Source: Hyphomonas sp. | Lineage (GTDB): Bacteria; Pseudomonadota; Alphaproteobacteria; Caulobacterales; Hyphomonadaceae | DNA length: 36,976 bases | Reading direction: 5' to 3' | Assembly (NCBI GenBank): GCA_002700305.1 | Contig: PACZ01000028.1 | Span: 1 to 36,976, forward strand | In this document: piece after piece, positions 28,232 through 36,976 of the stretch | How positions within the stretch are numbered: position 1 is the stretch's first letter | How the letters are laid out: the number at the start of each line of letters is the position of its first letter | Program-made: the position numbers and the translations under genes | The notes under the pieces: generated by a model | Seen by the model: only the letters and a program-made list of their open reading frames with translations | What the model was told of the DNA's origin: nothing | Databases searched by the model: none

Positions 28232-30883
28232 TCACAAAGGCGGAGGTGCGTCCGCATCAGACGCAACGCCGATTTCCCTGAGGAAAGCGTCGAGGCGGTT
28301 CCACATGTCCCGGATATTGGCCGGGCTGGAGGGTCCGTGGCCCTCTCCCCAGTAGCGGACGTAGCGGGCATCCTTTCCGGCACGCAGGAGTGCCGAATAC
28401 ATTTCATCGAACTGGGACATGGAGAAACTGTCCATGTCGGAACTCATGAGCAGGACCGGTGCGTTGATGTCCGGTGCGAGGAGGACGGGGCTGTTGCGGG
28501 AATAGACGTCCGGATCCTCGAATGGCGTCCGGCCGATCCCGAACTCGCTGCCGGCTTCGGCCTCATAGCGGATGAACTCGCTGCCGAAATAATCCGGGTC
28601 CAGAATGGAATAGATGCCCGGCGGCCCGAAATAGTGGCTGGTCAGGTCCGTCCAGCCGTTGCGGGCAATCACGGCCGCGAACCGGTCGGAATGGGCCGCC
28701 ACATAGAGCGCTGACACAGCGCCCTGGCTGAACCCGTTGAGGACCACCCTGTCCGGATCGATCCGGCCTGTTGCAAGCAATGCATCGAGCGCTGTACCGA
28801 CCGCTTCGTCCATGCCCGCAATCGGACCTTCGTCCGTAGCGATCATCTCGCGCGGCAGGGCGATGCGCGCATAGGCATACCCCCGGCCGGCCCAGAGATA
28901 GGGAGAATTGGGATTGGGATAGGAAAGCACGGGCGTGCGGGCCTCGCAGCGCGGCCGGATTCCGGGATAGACTTCGACGATCAGGGGCAGAGGCGCCTCC
29001 GCTGCCCCCGGTGGGAGCAGGAGGCAGGAGGCGACTTCCTCCGACACGTCAGCCTCTTCCGGATCGTCGAGCCGGTAGGAAATACTCCGCCAGGTCCCGA
29101 ATTCCACAGACCGGAGGTGGCCGTTGATGCGCGCGAGTGTCCTGACGCTTTCGTCTCGTCCTGCACTGACAAGAAGCAGCTCCGACTGGGATCCGGCATC
29201 TGCGCGAAAAAGCGCTGCGCCTGCCGCGAGGCTCCCCGCCAGTGGTTCGGCATCCGGAGCCGGAGATGGCAGGATAAATGTGTCCGGTCCGCCCCGTGAT
29301 GCGGGGCCGATCAGGACCGCAGCTGAAGCCACGCCCCGGCCCGCCCGCACAAGCGCGCCGCCTCCCGGATCCGGACGTCCCAGTGCACCATAGGTCGAAT
29401 AGGATCCAGCTGGAACGAGGCGCAGATCGGTGGCCGTACCGGTCGCCACCTGTTGCCCGTGACCGCTCGGACCGAGACAGTAAAGGCCCTGTCCGGCTTC
29501 GATGAGGAGGCAATCCCTCCCCGCCTCGAGCGGAACACCCGATACAATGCCCAGATTCCCGGTCAACACATCGTGTGTTCCGTCTGCCAACAGACGATAC
29601 CAATCGGTCCGGGCGAGTCCGGTCTCTCCAATGCCTCTCGGCGTAAACAGGGCCTCATCTTCGTGACCCTCAGGCGCCGGCCGTGCGAATACGGCGATGT
29701 CCTTGCCAAGGAATGCCGCCCGTTCGGGACGCGGGGCGAATCCCCGCTCGCGCTCGGACGCGAGGTCGAGTCCCCTGTGGACATAGGTCACCGTCTTGCC
29801 GGTCCCGATATCCAGCACACGGAACCGGCCTTCTGAGGAGCCTTCTCCCGCCCGCCAGGCAAAACCGAGCAGGCAATTGCCATCCGGCGCCCAGGCAAGC
29901 GTGTATGGGGCAAAATCCAGACCACTTGCCACATGGTGTTGCGTGCCGGTTTCAAGATCGAACAGGGCGAGCCTGTGACGGCGGCCGCTGCCCGCGTCCA
30001 GCCCTTCCGGATCCGACGGGACCGGCCCGGAGACAGCAAGCGCGGCAAGCCGCCCCCTGCCCGGGTCAGGGCGCAGATCCGCATACCGGCCCTCGGCCAG
30101 GACGTCTGTGTTGCCGGTCCGGGCATCGGCCTTTATCAGACGCCCGGATGCGGCATGCGATGACAGGTCAGGCGGGCGCGAGCGGACCTCGTCGGAGGTG
30201 ACCGTGTCGCCGCGCCAGGCGGCAGCCCAGGTCCTGGTAAGCCACGCACCTGTCGCCGCCCGGAGACTTGCCTGCGCTGTCTCCTGTCCTTCCGGCAGGG
30301 CCGTATAGACAAGCTCGTCGTCCGAGATCCAGACCGGGCGATAGGCGCCGGTCCAGTCCGTCAGCGGTACAGGTCCGAAAATCACGCACTGGCCGGTTTC
30401 CATTTCGCAGGCGGACAGGGACAGCTTGCCGGCCTTGTATTGCACGACCGCCAGCCGGCTTCCTCCCGGAGAGAAGCTTTCAATCCAGGCATGGGCAGAA
30501 GGGTCGATACCGGGCATGAGCTGCGGTTCGGTCCCGGCCCGCAGGTCTGCCTGCCAGACCTGATGCCCGCTCTTCCGGAACGCATGGGTCCCATAGCTGT
30601 AATCCGGAAATGCATCATAGGGCCGGACCCGTTCGAAGACGAGCCAGCGCCCCGCCGGATCGAACCGGGCCTCACCGAACCCCTCCAGTTTCAGCAGCCC
30701 ATCCACACTCAGCCCATCCGGCTCTGCCAGGGCGAGTGGTGAGCCAGCCACCGCCCATATCAGGATGAGCAGGACCCATCTTCGGATCAGCCGACTGATA
30801 CGGCAGATCCGCGACCTGCCGACGGGCCTTGCGCGCCCGGGCGTGAAGGCTGTTTCCCGGGTAAGGACAGGGATATCGCGCAA
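28232..30883 (-). CDS. Lasso peptide isopeptidase-like S9 serine hydrolase
   Basis: This 883-residue protein starts at TTG 30883, 12 bases after the TonB-receptor stop with AGGAG at ideal spacing. A long basic N-region precedes a signal segment (VLLILIWAVAGSPLALA), so it is probably periplasmic. A beta-propeller-like middle is followed by an alpha/beta hydrolase domain with the nucleophile in GFSQGAVSAL (Ser719), an Asp in SSDMDSFSMSQFDEMY and the His in GEGHGPSSPANIRDMW. AtxE-type isopeptidases of this fold cut the macrolactam isopeptide bond of imported lasso peptides and occur with B/C genes and TonB receptors. Its own lasso genes are 8 kb away, so the link is inferred. A general prolyl-oligopeptidase is the alternative. 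Confidence 0.85.
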   Translation of the reverse strand: MRDIPVLTRETAFTPGRARPVGRSRICRISRLIRRWVLLILIWAVAGSPLALAEPDGLSVDGLLKLEGFGEARFDPAGRWLVFERVRPYDAFPDYSYGTHAFRKSGHQVWQADLRAGTEPQLMPGIDPSAHAWIESFSPGGSRLAVVQYKAGKLSLSACEMETGQCVIFGPVPLTDWTGAYRPVWISDDELVYTALPEGQETAQASLRAATGAWLTRTWAAAWRGDTVTSDEVRSRPPDLSSHAASGRLIKADARTGNTDVLAEGRYADLRPDPGRGRLAALAVSGPVPSDPEGLDAGSGRRHRLALFDLETGTQHHVASGLDFAPYTLAWAPDGNCLLGFAWRAGEGSSEGRFRVLDIGTGKTVTYVHRGLDLASERERGFAPRPERAAFLGKDIAVFARPAPEGHEDEALFTPRGIGETGLARTDWYRLLADGTHDVLTGNLGIVSGVPLEAGRDCLLIEAGQGLYCLGPSGHGQQVATGTATDLRLVPAGSYSTYGALGRPDPGGGALVRAGRGVASAAVLIGPASRGGPDTFILPSPAPDAEPLAGSLAAGAALFRADAGSQSELLLVSAGRDESVRTLARINGHLRSVEFGTWRSISYRLDDPEEADVSEEVASCLLLPPGAAEAPLPLIVEVYPGIRPRCEARTPVLSYPNPNSPYLWAGRGYAYARIALPREMIATDEGPIAGMDEAVGTALDALLATGRIDPDRVVLNGFSQGAVSALYVAAHSDRFAAVIARNGWTDLTSHYFGPPGIYSILDPDYFGSEFIRYEAEAGSEFGIGRTPFEDPDVYSRNSPVLLAPDINAPVLLMSSDMDSFSMSQFDEMYSALLRAGKDARYVRYWGEGHGPSSPANIRDMWNRLDAFLREIGVASDADAPPPL

Positions 30884-30895
30884 GGCCCGTCTCCT

Positions 30896-33667
30896 TCAGA
30901 AGGCCTTGCGGACTTCGAACGTCACGAACCGTCCGAGCGGAGATGCGTTGGTCGGATCATATGCCGTCAGGCTGTAACCGCCGTCCGGGGGCGCAGAGGG
31001 AGGCGCCTCATCAAAGAGATTGGTCACAGACAGGCTGAGACCGACGCCTTCCAGCCAGCCGGCAGCAGGCTTGTCGAAATCATAGGACAGCGCGAGATCC
31101 ACCGTTGTCCAGGACGGGATACCTGCCGCAGCCTCAGTCCCGTCGACCTTGTAACTGTCGACATAATTGACGAATGCACGCGCCGTCAGCCCACCGCGCG
31201 ACAGGCTGGCATGTCCCCGCAGCTGCAGATCCACCGGGTTCAGATAAGTGTTGAGCGTTTCAACCGCCGGTGAGCTCGCCGCCGCCTGCTGGGAGAACTC
31301 CAGGATATAGTTCGCATTGATCCCGGCATCGAGATGGCCGGCCGGCAGGTCCGTCCCGTAGTCCAGCTGCAGGTCCAGCCCGCTCGTCTCGGTGCGCGCG
31401 AGATTTCGGACCATGTTCACATTGTTGATGATGCCGACATTGTCGAGTGTCGCCCCGAAAAAGAGCGCGACCGGATTGTCGAAACTCGCCACCAGATCAT
31501 CCACCTGGCTCTGGGAGGGAAAAAAGACGATGCTGCCGGCCGGAAAGGCGTCGGGATTATCCCAGGCAATGCCCGGCGCCGCGATATCCGACAATCCCTG
31601 CGGAATGGGCGTCGATCCGAGACGGCCTTCGAAGGAAATGTCGTAATACGTGGCGCTGAGCCTCCAGTCATGCTCCCCGCGCGACCAGTCCGCATCGAAG
31701 CCGGCGGTGTATGTCTCGGAGGTTTCCGGATCGAGATCCTTGGCGGTGCCGAAGACCTGCAAGTACCCCGTCCCGTTGAGCGAAGGATCCGGAGCATCCT
31801 GCCCGATATATCCCAGCATGAAATCGTAGGGCAGCAACTGCCCGGTGAACCCCAGGGAGAAGGCCCGGCCCAGCGGCGGCGGGGCAAAACTGGTGCTGTA
31901 GGAGCTGCGGACGTGGATCCCTTCCGCCGGTGACCAGAGAAGACCGATCTTGGGGTTCGAACTTGTTCCGAAGTCGGAATAATCGTCGATCCGGCCGGAC
32001 AGGTTGACCTCGAACCGCTGGACGCCCGGAAGCGTATTCGCCTCGCCGATCAGCGGTACTTGCATTTCTGCATAGAGGGCCGACACATCCCGGTCGCCAT
32101 CGGCCGTGATCTGCTGGCCGATGATTTCATTGGAAAAGGCCTCCCGGCGCAGATGCCCGCCGATCGCCGCCTTTACCGGGCCGCCGGGCAGTCTGAACAG
32201 ATCGCCGTCAAGCTTCAGGTCAAGGGACCAGAGATCGGAATCCGTCCGGACATCGTCGGTCGGAACCGGCGGAGGAAATCCATCCTCAATTCTGAAGCGG
32301 GCCTGATTGTTCCGGATCTGCCCATAGGAGGCATCGAAGCTTGCGGCCCAGGCATCGCTGACATCGTACACAGCCCCGAAGGCCAGGGTGAGACCTTCCG
32401 ACCGGGTGTCATACGTATCGACGGACGTGTTCCTGTTAAAGCGCGTACGCTCCGTTTCGCGCTGCGAGTAGAGACCGGATGCCGACAGGCTGAGCTTCGG
32501 GCCCACCTGCTGCCGGCCCGACAGGAGGAGACTGTGGCGCGTCTGGGCCGGAAAGAGGTCCAGCAGGCGGGGTTCCGGCAATATGTCGCCTTCGACCCGC
32601 GGATCGAACAGGCCGATCTCCGGACGGTCCGCCAATGTGAGATTGTCCCGGCTGGCATATTCATAGGTGCCAAGGACATTACCTGTCGTCCAGGCCCTTC
32701 CAGCGGTCTGGCTGAACCGGTATTCCTCCATGCGGCCCTCGGTGACGGTACCGTAGCTGGCCGTTGTCTCCGCGCCTTCGAAATCATCGCGCAGGATGAA
32801 ATTGATGACCCCGGCCACGGCGTCTCCGCCATAGATGGAGGACGCCCCGTCCGTCAGGACCTCTACCCGTTCGATGGCGGCCATCGGAATGAGCGAGAGA
32901 TCGACAAAATCTCCGATCTCGGAGGTCGGCGCCATACGGTTGCCGTTGATGAGGACAAGCGTACCGCGCGAGCCGAGCCCGCGAAGATTGGCGCTCGAGC
33001 CGGATGTGTTGTTCTGCCTGGAATTGCTGTCATTCGGCAGGCCAATGGACGTAAACTCGCTCGAACCGCCGCCGAAATTCTGCGGCAGGGTCCGGATGAA
33101 CTGGTCGAGTGAAGTCGCCCCGGACCCGAGCACCTCGTCCCGCCCATAGATTTGCAGGGGAGAACTTTCAGGAGCGAGGCCGCGCAGGCTGGTGCCGGTG
33201 ACCGTTATCTTGTCCGCCCTGAGAACGTCGCCGGAGACCTCATCCTCCGGCGCAGCGGAGGGGTCGGAGGCGATCTTCCGTACAGGCTCAAACCGTTGCA
33301 GCGCAGCGCCGGGCCTTCCGGACACATCCGGCTTCGGGCGCACAATCCATGCCCCGCCGGGCGCGGCAACAGCTTCCAGACCCCTGTCCCCGAGCAATAT
33401 CCTCAACCCGTCGCCGGGGCGGAACGTGCCTTCGAGCGCGGATGCGGTCTTGCCGGAAACAGTGTCCTCCGAGAACAGGACCGGTGTTCCGGACTGCCTG
33501 CTGAACAAGCGCAATGCGTCCCCCATACCCTGCACCGGGATGGCGAACTGGTTGACCTGTTCTTCGGCTTGTGGCTCCGCAACCGCCGTATACGGAACCA
33601 GAATTGGCGCGAATGAAAGTGCCGCTGCGCTGAGGAGCGCGCGTTTGTATGAATTGCTGGTTTGCAT
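30896..33667 (-). CDS. TonB-dependent outer-membrane receptor with STN domain, probable lasso peptide importer
   Basis: This 923-residue receptor has a signal peptide ending near TAVAEP and an STN domain at about residues 38-112 (QFAIPVQGMGDALRLFSRQS, GDGLRILLGDRGLEAV). A TonB-box-like DKITVTG near 152 is followed by a plug domain with LRGLGSRGTLVLINGNR and DGASSIYGGDAVAGVINFIL. A long barrel ends in the expected aromatic residue (FEVRKAF). The isopeptidase gene follows in the same operon. STN domains normally signal to a FecR/FecI pair, but neither gene is in the window. Import of the lasso peptide, then linearisation by the neighbour, is the likely role. Confidence 0.88.
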   Translation of the reverse strand: MQTSNSYKRALLSAAALSFAPILVPYTAVAEPQAEEQVNQFAIPVQGMGDALRLFSRQSGTPVLFSEDTVSGKTASALEGTFRPGDGLRILLGDRGLEAVAAPGGAWIVRPKPDVSGRPGAALQRFEPVRKIASDPSAAPEDEVSGDVLRADKITVTGTSLRGLAPESSPLQIYGRDEVLGSGATSLDQFIRTLPQNFGGGSSEFTSIGLPNDSNSRQNNTSGSSANLRGLGSRGTLVLINGNRMAPTSEIGDFVDLSLIPMAAIERVEVLTDGASSIYGGDAVAGVINFILRDDFEGAETTASYGTVTEGRMEEYRFSQTAGRAWTTGNVLGTYEYASRDNLTLADRPEIGLFDPRVEGDILPEPRLLDLFPAQTRHSLLLSGRQQVGPKLSLSASGLYSQRETERTRFNRNTSVDTYDTRSEGLTLAFGAVYDVSDAWAASFDASYGQIRNNQARFRIEDGFPPPVPTDDVRTDSDLWSLDLKLDGDLFRLPGGPVKAAIGGHLRREAFSNEIIGQQITADGDRDVSALYAEMQVPLIGEANTLPGVQRFEVNLSGRIDDYSDFGTSSNPKIGLLWSPAEGIHVRSSYSTSFAPPPLGRAFSLGFTGQLLPYDFMLGYIGQDAPDPSLNGTGYLQVFGTAKDLDPETSETYTAGFDADWSRGEHDWRLSATYYDISFEGRLGSTPIPQGLSDIAAPGIAWDNPDAFPAGSIVFFPSQSQVDDLVASFDNPVALFFGATLDNVGIINNVNMVRNLARTETSGLDLQLDYGTDLPAGHLDAGINANYILEFSQQAAASSPAVETLNTYLNPVDLQLRGHASLSRGGLTARAFVNYVDSYKVDGTEAAAGIPSWTTVDLALSYDFDKPAAGWLEGVGLSLSVTNLFDEAPPSAPPDGGYSLTAYDPTNASPLGRFVTFEVRKAF

Positions 33668-34057
33668 GATCCCCTCTGGAAATGACCCTGAGTCCGGCCA
33701 CGGCTTCGAAGGCCGCGCGGCTCAACAGGGTCAACAAGTCAGTTGGCGGATCGGGTGGAAATTTTCCGGGTATATCCCGGAACCGAAGCCCCGCCGCATC
33801 CCGTTTCCCCGCCAGGGAAAGGATTGGCATGGCGCCCTCCCACGCGGGCGGACGGACGCCCCTGGCCAGCGGGAAGATCGGGCTCCGAACCGGGCGCGCC
33901 GTCGCATGGAGGCCTTGAAGGAGGTCTGGACCTTTCGGATCCTGTTTGAGCCGGCCGGCTGTTGACCCTCCAGCAATGGGAGGGTTTAGAAGAGGTGCAC
34001 CAGGCCGGGCAATGCGCCAGGCCGGAAAAGGTGTCAGGTCAGGAAAGGAGCCAGGCC
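33668..34057. other. Intergenic region between TonB receptor and cueR
   Basis: These 390 bp separate divergent genes. The right part contains the cueR promoter with its MerR-type palindrome. The left part should hold the receptor promoter, but no convincing -35/-10 pair or ECF-type motif was found. No gene is supported. Confidence 0.5.
33963..33992 (+). promoter_or_regulatory. CueR-type promoter with operator palindrome
   Basis: ACCCTCC-N7-GGAGGGT (33965-33985) is a perfect interrupted palindrome of the MerR/CueR kind (consensus ACCTTCC-N7-GGAAGGT). It lies between TTGACC (33963-33968) and a TAGAAG -10 (33987-33992). The spacer is 18 bp, long as expected for MerR-family promoters. The start of cueR follows about 65 bp downstream, suggesting autoregulation. 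Confidence 0.78.
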
Positions 34058-34513
34058 ATGAATATCGGCGAAGCCTCGAAAGCCACCGGCATTTCCGTCA
34101 AGATGCTGCGCTATTATGAAGAGATCGGCCTCGTCCAGCCCGCGCAGCGGACAGAGTCGGGCTACCGCATCTATTCAGACAGGAATATTGCAACGCTCCG
34201 CTTCGTGCGGCGCGCCCGCGATCTCGGCTTCCAGGTCAAACAGATCGGCGCGCTGCTCGATCTCTGGGAAAACGGCAGCCGGGCAAGCGCGGACGTGAAA
34301 TCGCTGGCCCTTGCCCATGTCAGCGAACTCGAACAGCGCCGGCGTGAACTCGATGAGATGATTGCCACGCTGAACCATCTGGCGCGGAACTGCCATGGGG
34401 ATGACCGCCCGGATTGTCCGATCCTGACCAGCCTCGGCGCGGACAGCGATGCTCCGGCGCCCCGCACCCCGCGCAAAAAGCGGTCGCGGAAAGGATTTGC
34501 CTCAGCGAGGTAA
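34058..34513 (+). CDS. cueR: Copper-responsive MerR-family regulator CueR
   Basis: This 151-residue protein starts at ATG 34058 with AAGGAG upstream (frame open from 33962). The MerR winged helix is MNIGEASKATGISVKMLRYY to about residue 70, followed by a dimerisation helix. The metal loop reads CHGDDRPDCPI with Cys112 and Cys120, the same numbers and spacing as in classical CueR, indicating Cu(I)/Ag(I) sensing. The basic C-terminal tail (RTPRKKRSRKGF) is an extension. It is convergent with the glutaredoxin-like gene and close to copA, its expected target. Confidence 0.93.
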   Translation: MNIGEASKATGISVKMLRYYEEIGLVQPAQRTESGYRIYSDRNIATLRFVRRARDLGFQVKQIGALLDLWENGSRASADVKSLALAHVSELEQRRRELDEMIATLNHLARNCHGDDRPDCPILTSLGADSDAPAPRTPRKKRSRKGFASAR

Positions 34514-34541
34514 GCCCGGCGGGCGCTCCCGCCAGCCGGGC
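34514..34541. terminator. GC-rich stem-loop between convergent cueR and glutaredoxin-like genes
   Basis: GCCCGGC (34514-34520) pairs with GCCGGGC (34535-34541), and an alternative GGCGGG/CCCGCC pairing exists inside. It begins right after the cueR stop and could serve both strands. No T-run is visible, so termination strength is uncertain. Confidence 0.5.
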
Positions 34542-34548
34542 ACAGCGC

Positions 34549-34809
34549 TCACCCCGGCCAGAGTCCCATCTCCCGCAGCTTCGCTTCGATGCGGGGTTTC
34601 TGATCCTCGAACGTCCCATAGGCAAACCAGTCGCCGATCTCGGTGATGGGGGCGATGCGGACGCCGAAACGCCGGCGCGCTTCTTCCATGACCGCCTCAT
34701 CAGTCAGGTCCCGTTCGGTATAGGCGATGCCCTCCCGCTTCAGCCATGACTTCAGGCTGCGGCAATCCGGGCAGGTCGGCGTCGAATAGATGGTGACCGC
34801 CGCTTTCAT
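34549..34809 (-). CDS. Small glutaredoxin-family protein (CPDC active site)
   Basis: This 86-residue protein opens VTIYSTPTCPDCRSLKSWL, with a CxxC redox motif in thioredoxin-fold context. It also has the cis-Pro loop (VRIAPITEIGDW). The length and the WLKREGIAYTERDLT helix-strand fit NrdH/glutaredoxin proteins. It lies 68 bp downstream of copA on the same strand. It may help thiol or copper handling, but that is inferred from position only. Confidence 0.85.
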   Translation of the reverse strand: MKAAVTIYSTPTCPDCRSLKSWLKREGIAYTERDLTDEAVMEEARRRFGVRIAPITEIGDWFAYGTFEDQKPRIEAKLREMGLWPG

Positions 34810-34877
34810 TTAAGCACTCCCTGGTCAGATGAAGAAAAGGGCCGGGAGGCCCGGCGTAGCCGGACCTGCGGCAGGGA

Positions 34878-36976
34878 TCAGGTCGCCGGACCGGCGCGCT
34901 CGGTCATTGGGGCCGCGAAGCGGCGCAGCCTCAGTGCATTGCCGAGCACGAAGACAGAGGAAAGCGCCATCGCGCCGGCCGCAAAGACTGGAGAGAGCAG
35001 AACCCCCGACACCGGCCAGAGCACACCGGCGGCAACCGGGATGAGGGCCGCATTGTAGGCAAAGGCCCAGAAGAGATTCTGGCGGATGTTCCGCATGGTG
35101 GCCCGGCTGAGCGCAATCGCGTTCGGCACCGCTTTCAGGTTGCCAGACATGAGGACCACATCCGCCGCCTCGATCGCCACGTCCGTGCCGGTGCCGATCG
35201 CTAGGCCGACATCCGCCTCCGCCAGCGCCGGCGCATCATTGATACCATCTCCGACAAAGGCGACCGGACCGATCTCCTTCAGGCGCCGGACCGCAGCCAC
35301 CTTGCCGTCCGGCAACACTTCCGCAATCACCTCATCGATCCCCAGAGGCCGGGCAATCGCCTCGGCTGTGCGCCGGTTGTCTCCCGTGATCATCGCCACC
35401 TTCAGCCCCAGGCGATGCAGGGCGGCGATGGCCTCCGGCGTCGTCTCCTTGACCGGATCCGCCACGGCGATGATGGCAGCAAGCCTGCCACCGACGGCCG
35501 CATAGATCGGGGATTTTCCTTCACCGGCGAGACGTTCGGCCGTGCCGCTCAGGGCTTCCAGGTCATGGCCAAGCTGCGCCATGAACCGATCGGCCCCGAT
35601 CTGAACAAGATCGCCGCCCGCCACCGCGCTCACGCCAAAGCCGGTGACGCTTCCGAAATCGCGAACCTCGGGCAGGACCAGGCCTTCAGCCTCAGCCGCC
35701 GCAACGATCGCGCGGGCGACCGGGTGTTCGGACTTCGCCTCGACAGCGGCGACCCGGGCAAGGACTTCGTCCCGTTCGTAACCGGGAACGGTCACCAGGT
35801 CGGTCAGGCGCGGCCGTCCTTCCGTCAGGGTGCCGGTCTTGTCCAGCGCAACGACGCGGGCATCCTGCAGGGCCTGGAGCGCATCGCCCTTGCGGAACAG
35901 GACGCCGAGTTCTGCGCCCCGTCCCGTTCCCACCATGATCGAGGTTGGCGTCGCGAGCCCCATCGCGCAGGGACAGGCGATGATCAGGACCGCCACGGCG
36001 TTGACCAGGCCGAATGTCAGGGCCGGGTCCGGCCCGAACAGGAACCACACTCCGAACGTCAGAGCGGCCAGTATCATCACGACCGGTACGAACCACATGG
36101 TGATCCGGTCCACGAGCCCCTGGATTGGCAGTTTCGATCCCTGCGCCTCCTCGACCATCCGGATGATCTGCGAGAGCATCGTATCGCTGCCGACCGCAGT
36201 GGCGCGGAAGGCAAAGGCACCCGTCTGGTTGATCGTGCCGCCTGTGACGGTTGCGCCGATTGCTTTCGCGACCGGCAGCGGTTCGCCGGTGATCATGCTC
36301 TCATCGATCCAGCTTTCACCCTCGATGACCTCGCCATCCACCGGAATGCGCTCGCCCGGCCGGACCTCGACAATGTCGCCTTCAATGACATTCGCAACGT
36401 CGATCTCGGCAAGGGCGGCGCCGCGCCGCACACGGGCTGTCTTCGGCCGCAGGCCAATGAGACGCTGAATCGCCTCCGAGGTCCTGCCCTTGGCCCGGGC
36501 TTCGAGCACGCGTCCGAGAATGATCAGGGTAATGATGACAGCCGCCGCCTCGTAATAGACGTTGACAGCGCCCTCCGGCAACAGGGCCGGGGCGAATGTC
36601 GCGACCAGGGAATAAGTATAGGCTGCAAGCGTGCCCACCGCGACAAGACTGTTCATGTCAGGTGCCCCGCGCAGGAGCGCGGGTATGCCCTTCCGGTAAA
36701 ACCTTGCCCCGGGGATGACCAGAACCAGCGTTGTTAATACGAACTGGAGAAGCCAGCTCGCAGTCATGCCGATGGTCGATGCGATCAGCTCATGAAATCC
36801 CGGAATGAGATGGCTTCCCATTTCGAGCCCGAAAACCGGCAATGTAAGGCCGGCCGCCAGCAGCAGGTCGCGGACCAGGACGCGGCGTTCCTGTTCCTTG
36901 CGCAGATCGGCCCCGGCCGATGCATGACGGCCCGGATCTACCGCATGGGCCTGATAACCTGCCTCGCTGACAGCCG
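34878..36976 (-). CDS. copA: P1B-type copper-exporting ATPase, N-terminus outside the window
   Basis: About 699 C-terminal codons are visible, and the frame is open to the right edge. The first residues ([17 protein letters not shown]) look like the end of an N-terminal heavy-metal domain. Motifs: the Cu(I) transport site [13 protein letters not shown], the phosphorylation site DKTGTLTEG, the actuator loop [10 protein letters not shown] in [14 protein letters not shown], and [18 protein letters not shown]7-8 have [11 protein letters not shown] and [17 protein letters not shown], the YN and MxxSS signature of P1B-1 pumps. It exports Cu(I)/Ag(I) from the cytoplasm and is probably controlled by CueR from a promoter beyond the window. 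Confidence 0.95.
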   Translation of the reverse strand, partial: AVSEAGYQAHAVDPGRHASAGADLRKEQERRVLVRDLLLAAGLTLPVFGLEMGSHLIPGFHELIASTIGMTASWLLQFVLTTLVLVIPGARFYRKGIPALLRGAPDMNSLVAVGTLAAYTYSLVATFAPALLPEGAVNVYYEAAAVIITLIILGRVLEARAKGRTSEAIQRLIGLRPKTARVRRGAALAEIDVANVIEGDIVEVRPGERIPVDGEVIEGESWIDESMITGEPLPVAKAIGATVTGGTINQTGAFAFRATAVGSDTMLSQIIRMVEEAQGSKLPIQGLVDRITMWFVPVVMILAALTFGVWFLFGPDPALTFGLVNAVAVLIIACPCAMGLATPTSIMVGTGRGAELGVLFRKGDALQALQDARVVALDKTGTLTEGRPRLTDLVTVPGYERDEVLARVAAVEAKSEHPVARAIVAAAEAEGLVLPEVRDFGSVTGFGVSAVAGGDLVQIGADRFMAQLGHDLEALSGTAERLAGEGKSPIYAAVGGRLAAIIAVADPVKETTPEAIAALHRLGLKVAMITGDNRRTAEAIARPLGIDEVIAEVLPDGKVAAVRRLKEIGPVAFVGDGINDAPALAEADVGLAIGTGTDVAIEAADVVLMSGNLKAVPNAIALSRATMRNIRQNLFWAFAYNAALIPVAAGVLWPVSGVLLSPVFAAGAMALSSVFVLGNALRLRRFAAPMTERAGPAT

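Noticed and set aside
32060-33112. 350-codon open frame on the plus strand
   Set aside because: It is antisense to the TonB receptor, has no recognisable family, and reflects high GC third-position bias.
35415-36737. 440-codon open frame on the plus strand
   Set aside because: It lies opposite copA, whose P-type ATPase motifs are unmistakable; the antisense translation has no domain.

Overview
The window is GC-rich and reads as an alphaproteobacterial chromosome, probably Caulobacterales/Hyphomonadaceae-like or Sphingomonadales-like. This rests on the astexin-type lasso peptide genes, the luxR-luxI-phyH arrangement, HutF-type histidine catabolism and a large STN-domain TonB receptor. Species cannot be assigned by reading alone. 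No rRNA, tRNA, CRISPR array, integrase or intact insertion sequence was seen.

Region 1 (1-6.3 kb) is histidine utilisation: the 5' end of hutH and hutI on the minus strand, divergent from hutF-hutC, with a HutC-type operator between them. Next come two secreted proteins of unknown role, a His-rich cupin and a putative zincin peptidase. A second HutC-like regulator precedes them, and a near-identical operator overlaps their promoter. Region 2 (6.7-12.8 kb) is a minus-strand heavy-metal RND operon (small His-rich protein, outer-membrane factor, adaptor, pump) ending in a clear terminator.

Region 3 (13.0-15.5 kb) is a minus-strand quorum-sensing operon, luxR-luxI-phyH, with phyH translationally coupled to luxI. 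Region 4 (15.75-20.1 kb), divergent from luxR, is a lasso peptide cluster: a TPR/LicD-like protein, a 47-residue precursor, an intergenic terminator, the B protease with RRE, and the C cyclase. The predicted product is a 20-residue lasso with a Gly1-Glu8 ring and no aromatic residue.

Region 5 (20.4-27.9 kb) is a second minus-strand metal operon (His-rich protein, CzcC-, CzcB- and CzcA-like, NreB-like MFS). It lies between the lasso biosynthesis genes and Region 6 (28.2-33.7 kb), a TonB receptor followed by a lasso-isopeptidase-like serine hydrolase. These two probably take the lasso peptide up and linearise it. Region 7 (33.9-37.0 kb) is copper homeostasis: cueR with its own MerR-type promoter, a small glutaredoxin-like protein, and copA running off the right edge.

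The most distinctive feature is a lasso make-and-retrieve system sitting beside an AHL quorum-sensing operon, with a LicD-like enzyme as a candidate tailoring enzyme. There is no dedicated ABC exporter, and no FecI/FecR pair accompanies the STN-domain receptor. Metal-resistance modules are interleaved with it.
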